Shown: positions 55,733 to 64,000 of the stretch, piece by piece
How the letters are laid out: each line of letters starts with the position of its first letter
Position numbering within the stretch: the stretch's first letter is position 1
Origin: Echinicola vietnamensis DSM 17526
Lineage (GTDB): Bacteria > Bacteroidota > Bacteroidia > Cytophagales > Cyclobacteriaceae
NCBI RefSeq assembly: GCF_000325705.1
Contig: NC_019904.1
Coordinates: 5,537,501 to 5,601,500, forward strand
DNA: 64,000 nt
Reading direction: 5' to 3'
Notes under the pieces: model-generated
The model's input: only the letters and a program-made list of their open reading frames with translations
Told to the model about the DNA's origin: nothing
Databases searched by the model: none
Made by a program: the position numbers and the translations under genes

Positions 55733-56899
55733 TTACTTGTTAATCTTTATTAATTCTTCTGTTTTCACTCTTGCCATCTTGTCGGTAGCGACAAAATCCT
55801 CCAATTTTGGAGACTGCACATAATCGACAGCGGCCATGGTTTCGGCAATGATATCCGACATTTCCAGAAATCCTACCTGATCCCTCAAAAATGCAACCAC
55901 AACTACTTCGTTTGCCGCATTGAGGACGCACGGAGCGTTCCCTCCCCTCTCCAATGCATCAAAAGCCAATTGGAGGTTCTTAAAAGTTTCCAAATCGGGT
56001 TTCTCAAAATCCAATGAAGGATACTGCATGAAGTCAAATCGCGGAAATTCGGACACTAACCTGTCCGGATATGTCAAGGCGAATTGAATGGGAATACGCA
56101 TATCCGGCAGCCCAAGTTGTGCCTTTATGCTTCCATCCTCAAATTGTACTAACGAATGGATAATGGATTGCGGATGTACGACCACCTCAATTTGTGCCGG
56201 ACGAACACCAAAAAGCCACTTCGCCTCGATCACCTCCAGGCCTTTGTTCATCAAGGAAGCTGAATCGATCGTAATCTTGGCCCCCATGTCCCAGTTGGGA
56301 TGTTTTAACGCCTGTTCTTTGGTGACCGTTTCCAAGAAAGAGCGGTCTTTCCCACGAAAAGGACCTCCCGACGCCGTCAGGATTAATTTCTCAATGGGAT
56401 TATGAAATTCCCCGACCAAGCATTGGAAGATGGCCGAATGCTCTGAATCGACGGGATAAATGTTCACCCCTTTTTTCTTGGCCAGGTCAGTGATCAGTTC
56501 ACCTGCCACCACCAAGGTTTCCTTGTTGGCCAAGGCAATTTGCTTTCCTGCATTGATGGCACTGATGGTCGGCAACAGCCCCGAATAGCCTACCAAAGCC
56601 GTTAGCACCACGTCAATAGTATCCATCTCCACCACCTGTGCCAACGCCTGTTCTCCGGCATAAACCTTGATAAAATGAGGTTCTAATGCTTCTTTAAGCG
56701 TTGCATAGTGTGATTCATTGGCGATGACTACAGCATTTGGCTGGAACTCCAAGGCTTGCTGGATCAATAAGTCCACATTGTTTTGGGCCGTCAATACTTC
56801 TACCTCAAAATGCTCCGCATGGCTTTTGATCACTTCTAGTGCCTGTGTGCCAATACTTCCTGTAGAACCCAATAGGGCCACGCGTTTTTTATTTGACAT
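55733..56899 (-). CDS. dxr: 1-deoxy-D-xylulose-5-phosphate reductoisomerase
   Basis: DXR makes 2-C-methyl-D-erythritol 4-phosphate in the non-mevalonate isoprenoid pathway, using NADPH. From the ATG at 56899 the protein is 388 residues and begins MSNKKRVALLGSTGSIG, the family start; the 56923 frame adds eight residues. The GSTGSIGTQ nucleotide-binding loop, ALANKETLV, the metal/substrate site region VDSEHSAIFQ, and TASGGPF are present. It is the first gene of dxr-rseP, an order common in bacteria. A promoter candidate lies at 56950-56982. Confidence 0.96.
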   Translation of the reverse strand: MSNKKRVALLGSTGSIGTQALEVIKSHAEHFEVEVLTAQNNVDLLIQQALEFQPNAVVIANESHYATLKEALEPHFIKVYAGEQALAQVVEMDTIDVVLTALVGYSGLLPTISAINAGKQIALANKETLVVAGELITDLAKKKGVNIYPVDSEHSAIFQCLVGEFHNPIEKLILTASGGPFRGKDRSFLETVTKEQALKHPNWDMGAKITIDSASLMNKGLEVIEAKWLFGVRPAQIEVVVHPQSIIHSLVQFEDGSIKAQLGLPDMRIPIQFALTYPDRLVSEFPRFDFMQYPSLDFEKPDLETFKNLQLAFDALERGGNAPCVLNAANEVVVVAFLRDQVGFLEMSDIIAETMAAVDYVQSPKLEDFVATDKMARVKTEELIKINK

Positions 56900-57205
56900 T
56901 GATGTCTCTTTTCTCCTTGGCAAGGGCCGAAGACCCGCACCAAGGTACTCAAACCTATCTCAATAAGCTGACAAATTTACAAGCTTCAAAGACTTTTCCT
57001 CGGTTTTTTTGCCACTTTTTCAGCCTGAGGTACTTTGGCATTGCTTTGGCCTGATTTTTCTTATACCCTAACTTCCAAAATAAAGCCAAAACGATCCATC
57101 GCACTGGATTTATTAAAAATTGTTAAAGCGATGACCGAAAAACAGATTTAAGCGTAAATTGACCAAAAAACGCAACGATAACTTAACCTTATAACCATAC
57201 GTCTC
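56900..57205. other. Divergent intergenic region between dxr and htrA
   Basis: About 300 bases with no open frame. It contains the dxr promoter candidate on the minus strand and the htrA upstream sequence on the plus strand, where no -7 box or stress-type site stands out. Confidence 0.5.
56950..56982 (-). promoter_or_regulatory. Promoter candidate for dxr-rseP
   Basis: Minus-strand TAGGTTTG (56957 to 56950) fits TAnnTTTG, with TTG (56982 to 56980) after a 22-base gap. It lies 50 bases upstream of the ATG at 56899. Confidence 0.45.
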
Positions 57206-58666
57206 ATGCAAAAAAGCTTCACTACTTTCATGTTGGCCTTTGTAGCCGGACTGCTTGGCGCCTGGACATATCAGCAGTTTTTTTTGACTGATCTTTCGCT
57301 TGCAGGGCATCCATCGGCCGACACGCAATTCACATCTCATCAAATCAATAATTTCACCGAATCAAATGCCCCCACTACCAGTGGCAAGGCCAATGGTTTG
57401 CCGGTGTCTTTTGTGGAAGCCTCGGAACGCAGTACCGAATCGGTGGTGTTCATCAAAAACTTCTCGGGCACTGACTACCGAAGATACAGCATATTTGACT
57501 ATTTCTTTGGTCCACAGGGCGGAAGTCCCCAGCGGGTAAGCACGGGATCAGGGGTCATTTTCAGTGAAGACGGGTACATCATCACCAATAACCACGTCGT
57601 AGAAGATGCCGAGACCTTGGAAGTCATCCATCAGAAAAAAACCTATAAAGCCAAACTAATCGGCACAGATCCAAATACGGACATTGCTGTGCTGAAGGTC
57701 GATGCCGAAGGCCTCCCCGCCATCAAAAAAGGCAGCAGCCGAGACCTCCAAATCGGTGAATGGGTCATCGCCGTGGGCAATCCATTTAACCTTACCTCTA
57801 CGGTTACTGCGGGGATCGTCTCTGCCAAGGAGCGGCAAATCAATATCCTCGGAGGTGATTTTCCTTTGGAATCATTTATCCAAACGGATGCGGCCATTAA
57901 CCCCGGCAACTCCGGAGGGGCCCTTGTCAATGTCAATGGAGAACTTGTCGGCATCAACACCGCCATCCTTTCCAAAACGGGGACCTATACCGGCTATGGC
58001 TTTGCGGTCCCGGTGGACATCGCTGCCAAAATCGCCAATGACCTGATCAACTACGGCGAAGTGCAGAAGGCCATTCCCGGTGTGAGCACGGAAGAAATCA
58101 CCCCTGAAATCGCCGAAAAAATGGGGCTCGAATCATTGGACGGCGTGATCGTAAACCATATTATCCGCAATGGCGCAGCAGAAAAAGCGGGCATGGAAGT
58201 CGGAGACATCATTATCGGCATCGACGACACCGAAGTGAATGGCAAAGGCAGTTTTGAAGAGGCCTTATCTTATCACTACCCTGGGGACCAAGTCACCCTA
58301 CGGTACCTCCGTGAAAACAAGCAAAAAAGGGCAGACATCACCCTTCAAAACCTTCAAGGAGGCACTGGGGTGATCGAAAAGGCCTTTTTCTCTTCTGCTT
58401 TGCTGGGAGCAAAACTGGAAGCGGTAAATACAGTGGACAAAGACCGCTATGAAATTGATTATGGTGTCAAAATCACCGCCCTCACCAGAGGATACCTCAG
58501 TGAACTGGGGCTAGGGAATGGCTTTATTCTCACTGAGGTAAATGGGGAACCGGCAGAAGATCCGGACGAAATCGGCACTTTCTTGGAAGAATACAGCGGC
58601 CGACTGGTACTGGAAGGCATCACCCCTCGGGGAAGGGTATTCCGACAATCCTACAGCGTCAGGTAG
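57206..58666 (+). CDS. Do-like periplasmic serine protease (HtrA/DegP)
   Basis: A 486-residue trypsin-like protease of the envelope. An N-terminal hydrophobic segment (TTFMLAFVAGLLGAWTYQQF) is a signal anchor or signal peptide. The catalytic triad is intact: His130 in TNNHVVED, Asp159 in NTDIAVLK and Ser236 in NPGNSGGAL. Two PDZ-like domains follow (about 285-370 and 395-480). Such proteins degrade or refold misfolded envelope proteins. The gene is divergent from dxr-rseP; in many bacteria RseP and HtrA act in the same stress response, but the sequence shows only proximity. A terminator follows at 58695. Confidence 0.95.
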   Translation: MQKSFTTFMLAFVAGLLGAWTYQQFFLTDLSLAGHPSADTQFTSHQINNFTESNAPTTSGKANGLPVSFVEASERSTESVVFIKNFSGTDYRRYSIFDYFFGPQGGSPQRVSTGSGVIFSEDGYIITNNHVVEDAETLEVIHQKKTYKAKLIGTDPNTDIAVLKVDAEGLPAIKKGSSRDLQIGEWVIAVGNPFNLTSTVTAGIVSAKERQINILGGDFPLESFIQTDAAINPGNSGGALVNVNGELVGINTAILSKTGTYTGYGFAVPVDIAAKIANDLINYGEVQKAIPGVSTEEITPEIAEKMGLESLDGVIVNHIIRNGAAEKAGMEVGDIIIGIDDTEVNGKGSFEEALSYHYPGDQVTLRYLRENKQKRADITLQNLQGGTGVIEKAFFSSALLGAKLEAVNTVDKDRYEIDYGVKITALTRGYLSELGLGNGFILTEVNGEPAEDPDEIGTFLEEYSGRLVLEGITPRGRVFRQSYSVR

Positions 58667-58694
58667 CGGTAATTTAGATAGAAATTAAATTTGG

Positions 58695-58726
58695 GAAGCA
58701 CCGGTTAAATTCGGTGCTTTCTTTGT
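58695..58726 (+). terminator. Terminator after htrA
   Basis: GAAGCACCG pairs with CGGTGCTTTC, ending in a T-rich run about 30 bases after the htrA stop. It separates htrA from the next gene. Confidence 0.8.
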
Positions 58727-58761
58727 TAGATTTTTGTAGATTTAGAAAAAGGACACCCGCT

Positions 58762-59178
58762 ATGAAAACACAACCGCTAAACTGTGAGCAATGCTTCAAC
58801 AACTTTCAGGATTCACTTTCGGAATTACAGGAGGTGATCGAGGAAATCAACCTCAGAGGAGTTAACCCCAAAAACGAACAGCACCTACACCGATCATTTG
58901 AGCTGACGCATGAACTGGCCCTGAACGCCATGTCCGAATATTTCCGTAAACAAGGAAGGCCTCCCTACAGCGGTTCCAGGGACATTACCCTGGATGCCTT
59001 TAACGAAGAGTTGATCGATGACGGCAAAGGTTGGCTGGACATGATCATCTGTCGCATCAAAGCGACCCCTGTCTATACCGAAGACGTTCACAAAAATGTC
59101 TCCCAGAACATTTTGAAAAATTACATTCACCTGTTCGAAAATTTCGAGAAAAAGATGAAAATGGCATTGGACCAATAA
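58762..59178 (+). CDS. Nucleotidyltransferase substrate-binding protein, HI0074-like
   Basis: A 138-residue helical-bundle protein related to HI0074, the substrate-binding partner of small (MNT-type) nucleotidyltransferases, of the HEPN superfamily. The pattern FNNFQDSLSELQEVI, RSFELTHELALNAMSEYF and a final helix with NYIHLFENFEKKM supports this. I chose the ATG at 58762 because the family begins there; the 58714 start adds 16 unrelated residues. No nucleotidyltransferase gene lies beside it, although HI0073/HI0074 pairs are usually adjacent, so it appears orphaned. A toxin-antitoxin role is possible but unsupported here. Confidence 0.8.
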   Translation: MKTQPLNCEQCFNNFQDSLSELQEVIEEINLRGVNPKNEQHLHRSFELTHELALNAMSEYFRKQGRPPYSGSRDITLDAFNEELIDDGKGWLDMIICRIKATPVYTEDVHKNVSQNILKNYIHLFENFEKKMKMALDQ

Positions 59179-59281
59179 GTGTTTTTGAAATTTTTATCAT
59201 TTTTTTCTTGCCCGCTGTAGCACATTATCAAGGGGATACGTCTTGGGTGAAAAAGGATTTTTAACCTAACATATTTAAGCC

Positions 59282-60535
59282 ATGAAAACACCATTACGCT
59301 CATCATCAGCATTCCTCCGCTACTTATTTATCTTCGTGGTTGCCGTAGGCTTTAATTCTTGTCAGGACCAAGTAGAAAGCACGTATACTTATCAGGCCAA
59401 AATCCCTGTATCCATCAAAACGGAAGTTTTCAGGGACATGTACGTCGGCCCTGTCGGCCCGCGTGACATCAATCGAAAAGGAAAAATCTATATTTTCAAT
59501 GATTTCCTGTTCATCGGAGAGCCCAACAAGGGCATCCATGTCATCGACAACACCAATCCTGCCAATCCAACGAATATCAGCTTCATAGAAATTCCAGGCG
59601 CAGCGGATTTGGCCATAAACGACAACATCCTTTATGCCGACAGCTATATTGACTTGTTGTCTTTTGACATCAGTGATCCGCGCGACATCTCGCTGGTCAA
59701 CCGCGAAGAGGACGTTTTTACCAATTTTTACATCGATCAGGAAGCGGAAACCTTCACGTATTATAAAGATACTGTCATCACCTCAAAAGACCCCATCAGA
59801 AGGTGGGGAGGAGGAGGAATATGGCTGGATGCCATGAGTTTTTCCAATGCAGAGGCCGGTGGTGGACAGGGCAATTATGGCCAGGGCGGCAGTATGGCCC
59901 GGTTTACCCTCGCCAATGAACACTTGTACACCGTGGACGATTCAGAACTTCGGCTCTTTGACATCTCCGATAAGGCCGATCCGGAATTTGTCAAGCAAAT
60001 CCCTTTGGGCTGGGGAATAGAAACCATTTTTCCTTTTAAAGACAAACTTTTCATTGGCTCCACTACAGGCATGCACATTTATGACATCTCGGTTCCTGCA
60101 GCCCCGCAGCAGCTATCGGTTTACTCGCACATTACCAGTTGTGACCCGGTAGTCGCCAATGATGATTATGCCTTTGTCACGCTAAGATCCGGTAACTTTT
60201 GCCAGCAAGGCGTGAACCTTTTGGAAGTACTGGACATCACCGATCCATCATTGCCAAAACTGCTCAAGTCCTACCCAATGGACAATCCTCACGGCTTGGG
60301 CCTAGCGGGAGATTACCTCTATGTTTGTGAAGGCGAATACGGACTGAAGAGCTTTAATGTATCCGATGTCCTGAAAATTGACGAAAACCAACTGGAGCAC
60401 CTGAAAGGGCTGAATGCCTTTGACCTCATCCCAGGCCCCAAATCGCTTATCGTCATTGGCAACAGTGTCATCACACAATACGATTACAGTACTCCCAGCA
60501 AACTCAAACAACTGAGTACCATCACAATCAAATAA
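59282..60535 (+). CDS. LVIVD-repeat lipoprotein
   Basis: A 417-residue exported lipoprotein with a signal peptide ending at Cys27 (VGFNSC). The body has repeated propeller-like segments, each holding xxVIDxTNPxxP or FDISDPxxI, for instance GIHVIDNTNPANPTNI, LSFDISDPRDISLV and LEVLDITDPSLPKLL. This is the pattern of LVIVD-repeat proteins. A glycine-rich patch (RRWGGGGIW) interrupts the middle. Its role is unknown; a surface or periplasmic binding scaffold is a guess. It starts 103 bases after the previous gene and is followed 26 bases later by a putative outer-membrane protein. Confidence 0.85.
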   Translation: MKTPLRSSSAFLRYLFIFVVAVGFNSCQDQVESTYTYQAKIPVSIKTEVFRDMYVGPVGPRDINRKGKIYIFNDFLFIGEPNKGIHVIDNTNPANPTNISFIEIPGAADLAINDNILYADSYIDLLSFDISDPRDISLVNREEDVFTNFYIDQEAETFTYYKDTVITSKDPIRRWGGGGIWLDAMSFSNAEAGGGQGNYGQGGSMARFTLANEHLYTVDDSELRLFDISDKADPEFVKQIPLGWGIETIFPFKDKLFIGSTTGMHIYDISVPAAPQQLSVYSHITSCDPVVANDDYAFVTLRSGNFCQQGVNLLEVLDITDPSLPKLLKSYPMDNPHGLGLAGDYLYVCEGEYGLKSFNVSDVLKIDENQLEHLKGLNAFDLIPGPKSLIVIGNSVITQYDYSTPSKLKQLSTITIK

Positions 60536-60561
60536 AATCCTCTGCGCTAAACCGGCACAAT

Positions 60562-61164
60562 ATGAAATTTACTTTTAAGGCTATTAGTTGGACTGTTTTA
60601 ACTTTGGTGATAATGCTTTTTTTCAAAGGAAGTGGCTGTGCGCAGTCACTTCCTTTCTCAAACCATACCGAAATAGGCCTCCTTCAAAACAACCAAGCCA
60701 TTGGCCCGCACACTTCCTTTACGTTCCAAACGTTTAACGGCGTAAAAGCAAACCGTTGGCTAAGCCTGGGATTCACCACTGGGGTAGATACCTATCAAGA
60801 AATCGAGATTATCCCTCTCGCTCTTGGCGCAAGAGGAGAGGTTCCCTCAGACACCAAATTTTCCACCTTATTTGGTCTGGACATCGGATTGGGAAGCCCA
60901 ATTTTCGAAAAGGATACGGACACCGCCTGGACAGAGGGAGGGTTTTTATTTAACCCTATCGTCGGTTTACTGATGAAAACGGGCGGAAAAGCCAAAATCA
61001 GTCTTACCGCAGGCTACAAAAGGCAGATATTTTATGAATACACAGGAGTCCTCGACCCCACCAACACCGCTACTGAAAATGGACTTCCAGATGGATACCG
61101 ATCGGTCAATCAGGACAAATTCATCTTTAATCGGGCATCTATAAGATTGGGAGTATTTTTCTAA
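60562..61164 (+). CDS. Putative outer-membrane or exported beta protein
   Basis: A 200-residue protein I cannot place in a named family. The N terminus has a hydrophobic segment (SWTVLTLVIMLFFKGSGCAQ) that works as a signal peptide. The rest has alternating beta segments (SLGFTTGVDTYQE, IPLALGARGEV, LTAGYKRQIFYEYTG) and ends in SIRLGVFF, with an aromatic terminal residue as in outer-membrane barrels. It is 26 bases after the LVIVD gene, likely cotranscribed. A small beta-barrel is plausible. Confidence 0.65.
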   Translation: MKFTFKAISWTVLTLVIMLFFKGSGCAQSLPFSNHTEIGLLQNNQAIGPHTSFTFQTFNGVKANRWLSLGFTTGVDTYQEIEIIPLALGARGEVPSDTKFSTLFGLDIGLGSPIFEKDTDTAWTEGGFLFNPIVGLLMKTGGKAKISLTAGYKRQIFYEYTGVLDPTNTATENGLPDGYRSVNQDKFIFNRASIRLGVFF

Positions 61165-61274
61165 TTAGTTGGCAGATAAAAAGTGGCAGGTTATTTTTGA
61201 AGGATAATTGCAAGTTTTAAAAGCCATTTCCATTTTCAATTCATAAATGGCCGACACTTCATTCCTGATATTCC

Positions 61275-62414
61275 ATGATGAGAAAACCCCTCTTCTTGGC
61301 ATTCGCCCTGCTATTCACTTGGGCATGCAGCAGCCCAAAGGAACAAAAAGGCAGCGCTGAACTACAAGAAATAACGTTAGACTATGCCGTAGGCTTTGAC
61401 CTCTATCAAGGAGCGGGGTACAAAGTAGTGGAAGTCTCCAAGGGATTCCCCGGTAACCACCAACCCTTTCGTTACTTGGTGAAAGAAGATACTACCATTG
61501 AAGTGCCTGAAGAAAACTACGATGCGGTCATTGAAGTGGATGTACAAACGGTCATCTTGACCTCCACCACACAAGTGCCCCATTTGGTCGCACTGGAGAT
61601 CCCCGACCGCCTCATTGCCTTTCCAAACCTCGACCTGATCTCCTCCATGCCCATCCGAAAGCGCATCGATGAGGGGACGGTAGACGAGCTGGGAAGTGGT
61701 GCACAATACAATACCGAGAAAATCATTGACCTATCCCCTGACTTACTGGTGATATCCACCCTTGGCGATAACCTCAAGGACTTGCAGCTAATGAGCAAGG
61801 CCAACATCCCGGCTGTCATCAATGGCGACTATGTCGAACAGCACCCTTTGGGCAGGGCGGAGTGGATCAAATTCACCGGAGCATTAACGGGCAGGCTCAA
61901 GGAAGCAACCGCCTATTTTGACAACATCAAAAGCAACTACCTCAACCTTAAGAAAGCGGTTCAGGACACCACCTTTTCCGCTGTCCCAACTGTTTTGAGC
62001 GGAAACATGTACCGTGACATTTGGTATGCCCCATCCGGCAACAACTGGGGAGCCATTTTTCTGGAAGATGCAGGTGCCGACTATATTTTCAAGGATCAGG
62101 AAAGCGCCGGAAGCCTGCAATTGAGCTATGAAACGGTACTGGACAAGGGACTGAATGCAGACATTTGGATCAGCACCGCTGAATTTGGCTCCTTGGCACA
62201 AATGGCCGCTGCCGATGCCCGCTACACCCAGTTCAGTGCTTTCCAAACAGGAAACGTCTATACATTTGCCAACACTCGGGGGGCTACCGGTGGCCTGGAG
62301 TATTTCGAATTGGGCTACACACGACCGGATATCATCCTGAAAGACTTGATAAAAATCTTCCACCCCGGCCTTATCCCCGATTATGAACCTTATTTTTACC
62401 AAAAGCTAAAATAA
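61275..62414 (+). CDS. ABC transporter substrate-binding lipoprotein (iron-siderophore/cobalamin type)
   Basis: A 379-residue periplasmic binding protein of the BtuF/FepB/FhuD class. A signal peptide ends at lipobox Cys18 (FTWACSS). The mature part contains ALEIPDRLIAFPNLD, KIIDLSPDLLVISTLGDN and TTVLGNMY-like segments typical of the two-lobe binding fold, and ends with GGLEYFELGYTRPDIILKD. It lies nine bases before the permease gene and forms an importer operon. Whether it binds heme, siderophore or cobalamin cannot be told; no riboswitch or clear Fur box was found. Confidence 0.88.
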   Translation: MMRKPLFLAFALLFTWACSSPKEQKGSAELQEITLDYAVGFDLYQGAGYKVVEVSKGFPGNHQPFRYLVKEDTTIEVPEENYDAVIEVDVQTVILTSTTQVPHLVALEIPDRLIAFPNLDLISSMPIRKRIDEGTVDELGSGAQYNTEKIIDLSPDLLVISTLGDNLKDLQLMSKANIPAVINGDYVEQHPLGRAEWIKFTGALTGRLKEATAYFDNIKSNYLNLKKAVQDTTFSAVPTVLSGNMYRDIWYAPSGNNWGAIFLEDAGADYIFKDQESAGSLQLSYETVLDKGLNADIWISTAEFGSLAQMAAADARYTQFSAFQTGNVYTFANTRGATGGLEYFELGYTRPDIILKDLIKIFHPGLIPDYEPYFYQKLK

Positions 62415-62423
62415 TCCCGGTCT

Positions 62424-63476
62424 TTGGAAAAAGGAACCAGTCATATCGCTGTAAAAACGCTCTTGTCGATCGGATTGCTTTTGGTGCTGTTTCTGGTCAA
62501 TATCAGCATGGGCTCTGTCCATATTCCCCTTGGGGATGTGCTGGACGCCCTGACCGGGAAAGACATGGCCAAGGCAAGCTGGCAGACCATCCTTTTTGAA
62601 TACCGGATTCCCAAAGCCTTTACTGCCTTGGTCGCAGGCGTCGGACTTTCGGTCAGCGGTCTCCAAATGCAGTCTTTTTTCCGAAATCCCTTGGCAGGTC
62701 CCTTTGTCTTGGGCATCAGTTCAGGAGCAGGATTAGGTGTGGCGCTTTTGATATTGGGCGGAAGTGCTTTTGGTTGGTCGCTTACCAACAGCACCGGAAG
62801 TTATTTGTCTTGGGGCATCTGGGGAGTGATCATCGCCGGCAGTGTCGGTGCCATCTTGATATTGCTCCTTATGAGCTTTACCGCCTGGAGGGTAAAAAGC
62901 AGTGCGACCTTGCTTATCATCGGGCTGATGTTCGGAAGCGCATCGGGCGCCATAGTAAGTGTCCTTTCCTATTTTGGCAACGCGGAAGACCTTAAGCTGT
63001 TTACCATCTGGTCGATGGGCAGCCTCGGCGGGATCAGCGGGGGACAGCTCCAAGTGTTTGCGGGAGTGGCCGTCCTGGGACTTATCCCAGTCATTCTCCA
63101 AATCAAATCCTATAACGCCATGCTGATGGGAGAGCGCTACGCCAAAAGCATGGGCATCAACATCCGTGCATTGCGATGGACCATGATTTTGAGCACCGGC
63201 ATTTTGGCCGGAAGCGCAACGGCCTTTTGTGGCCCCATAGCGTTTATCGGCATTGCCGTACCCCACTTGGCAAGGATTCTCTTCAGGACCAGTGACCACA
63301 GGGTACTCTTCCCTGCCACGGCCTTGATCGGCGCATCCTTTTTATTGGTAAGTGATGCCATCAGCCAGTTGCCCGGATTTGCAGAAACCTTGCCTGTCAA
63401 CATCATCACCTCGCTCTTTGGAGCTCCACTGGTGATCTGGTTGATCTTGAAACGAAACTTTATTAGTGATTTTTGA
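62424..63476 (+). CDS. FecCD-family ABC transporter permease
   Basis: A 350-residue inner-membrane permease of the iron-siderophore/cobalamin importer family, with about ten membrane helices. The segments FEYRIPKAFTALVAGVGLSVSGLQMQ, RNPLAGPFVLGISSGAGLG and GPIAFIGIAVPHLARIL are FecCD/BtuC signatures, and the final PLVIWLILKRN matches. The start is TTG at 62424; this is the only plausible N-terminal start before the first helix. It overlaps the ATPase gene by one base (TGATG), so the two are coupled. Confidence 0.92.
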   Translation: MEKGTSHIAVKTLLSIGLLLVLFLVNISMGSVHIPLGDVLDALTGKDMAKASWQTILFEYRIPKAFTALVAGVGLSVSGLQMQSFFRNPLAGPFVLGISSGAGLGVALLILGGSAFGWSLTNSTGSYLSWGIWGVIIAGSVGAILILLLMSFTAWRVKSSATLLIIGLMFGSASGAIVSVLSYFGNAEDLKLFTIWSMGSLGGISGGQLQVFAGVAVLGLIPVILQIKSYNAMLMGERYAKSMGINIRALRWTMILSTGILAGSATAFCGPIAFIGIAVPHLARILFRTSDHRVLFPATALIGASFLLVSDAISQLPGFAETLPVNIITSLFGAPLVIWLILKRNFISDF

Positions 63477-64000
63477 TGGACAAGGCCAATTACATACTGG
63501 AAGGAAAAAACGTCGCGATCGGATATCGAAAAGGAAAATACCCCCTAAAGGTGAGCGAACACCTTGATTTCCAACTTTCCGCCGGGAAGCTCACGTGCCT
63601 GCTGGGGCCAAACGGCGTAGGAAAATCCACCTTGATCAAAACCCTCATGGGCCAACTCCCTCCCTTGGCAGGTGACATTACTTTTGCGGGAATCCCTTTA
63701 CACCAACAGCACCCACGGCAACTGGCCCAAAAAATCAGCGTCGTCCTGACCGACAGGATCACCGCCGGCAACCTGACGGTACAGCAACTAGTAGCCTTGG
63801 GACGGACTCCCTTTACCAACTGGCTGGGAAAGCTCTCCTCCGAGGACCAACACATCATCAAAGAAGCCCTCCAGGCCACCAAAACCCTCTACCTGAAAGA
63901 TCAGCTGATCAGCGAAATCAGTGATGGCCAACTTCAGAAAGTCATGATTGCACGGGCGCTGGCCCAGGACGGCCAGCTGATTATCCTGGATGAACCTACC
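63476..64000 (+). CDS. ABC transporter ATP-binding protein, 3' end cut off by the window
   Basis: The first 175 residues of an ABC ATPase that completes the importer operon. Walker A is GPNGVGKST, the signature loop reads ISDGQLQK (a variant of LSGGQ), and Walker B is LIILDEPT, right at the window edge. The H-loop and C terminus lie outside. It begins at ATG 63476, overlapping the permease stop by one base. It should be a FecE/BtuD-type importer ATPase. The variant signature is common in this family. Confidence 0.9.
   Translation, partial: MDKANYILEGKNVAIGYRKGKYPLKVSEHLDFQLSAGKLTCLLGPNGVGKSTLIKTLMGQLPPLAGDITFAGIPLHQQHPRQLAQKISVVLTDRITAGNLTVQQLVALGRTPFTNWLGKLSSEDQHIIKEALQATKTLYLKDQLISEISDGQLQKVMIARALAQDGQLIILDEPT

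Noticed and set aside
61165..61274. Cobalamin riboswitch or Fur box ahead of the importer operon
   Set aside because: Only about 110 bases are available, and no B12-box, conserved riboswitch core or recognisable Fur palindrome is present. A weak GCCATTT/AAATGGC hairpin near 61223-61251 is too small to support a riboswitch call.

Overview
The window looks like a chromosomal segment of a Bacteroidota bacterium, most likely order Cytophagales, family Cyclobacteriaceae (Echinicola/Algoriphagus-like; the genus is a guess). Supporting signs are two SusC/SusD outer-membrane pairs, TAnnTTTG-type -7 promoter elements, almost no Shine-Dalgarno sequences, several TTG starts, a DUF4924 protein, a Bacteroidota-style long PurF, a lone HslU ATPase, and about 45% G+C. 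Coding is dense and mostly housekeeping, with a few accessory pieces. I see no prophage, intact insertion sequence, CRISPR array, rRNA or secretion island.

Layout. 1-4955 (minus): spoT/relA, a Fur-family regulator, a STAS protein and purA, a stress and nucleotide group. 5169-8800 (plus): promoter, tRNA-Leu(UAG), then tig, clpP and clpX, closed by a strong terminator. 9275-10883 (minus): lpxB and a QueD-like enzyme. 11012-15700: first SusC/SusD pair. 16207-22121 (minus): OmpA/PD40 protein, queE, folD, a decayed four-helix-bundle gene between short inverted repeats, and lepA. 22574-27174: second SusC/SusD pair. 27634-32440: DUF4924 protein, SF1 helicase, AcpH-like protein, a small membrane protein and an M42 peptidase. 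32542-35503: long purF and murI. 35978-41363: small lipoprotein, NtrC-type regulator, a convergent hybrid histidine kinase and a membrane protein. 41493-44525: cystathionine beta-synthase, pyrB and pyrR. 44639-49956: unknown exported protein, PolX/PHP protein, small membrane protein, cold-shock protein, SixA phosphatase and SDR. 50106-58666: hslU, lon, rseP and dxr, then divergent htrA. 58762-64000 (plus): orphan nucleotidyltransferase substrate-binding protein, LVIVD-repeat lipoprotein with a possible outer-membrane partner, and an iron/cobalamin-type ABC importer cut off by the window edge.

How the genes work together. The window is rich in protein quality control: trigger factor, ClpP, ClpX, HslU, Lon, RseP and HtrA. 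Purine and pyrimidine synthesis (purA, purF, pyrB, pyrR) sits close to the ppGpp enzyme and folD. Envelope functions are lpxB, murI, the SusCD pairs, the OmpA-like protein and the importer. The points most worth a second look are the PolX homologue with substituted polymerase aspartates, the degraded four-helix-bundle gene with flanking inverted repeats and a related palindromic element at 31242-31384, the orphan terminator near 35690 that may end an unannotated small RNA, and the convergent hybrid-kinase/NtrC pair with a sigma-54-like site. I did not find a clear, wholly new multi-gene system.
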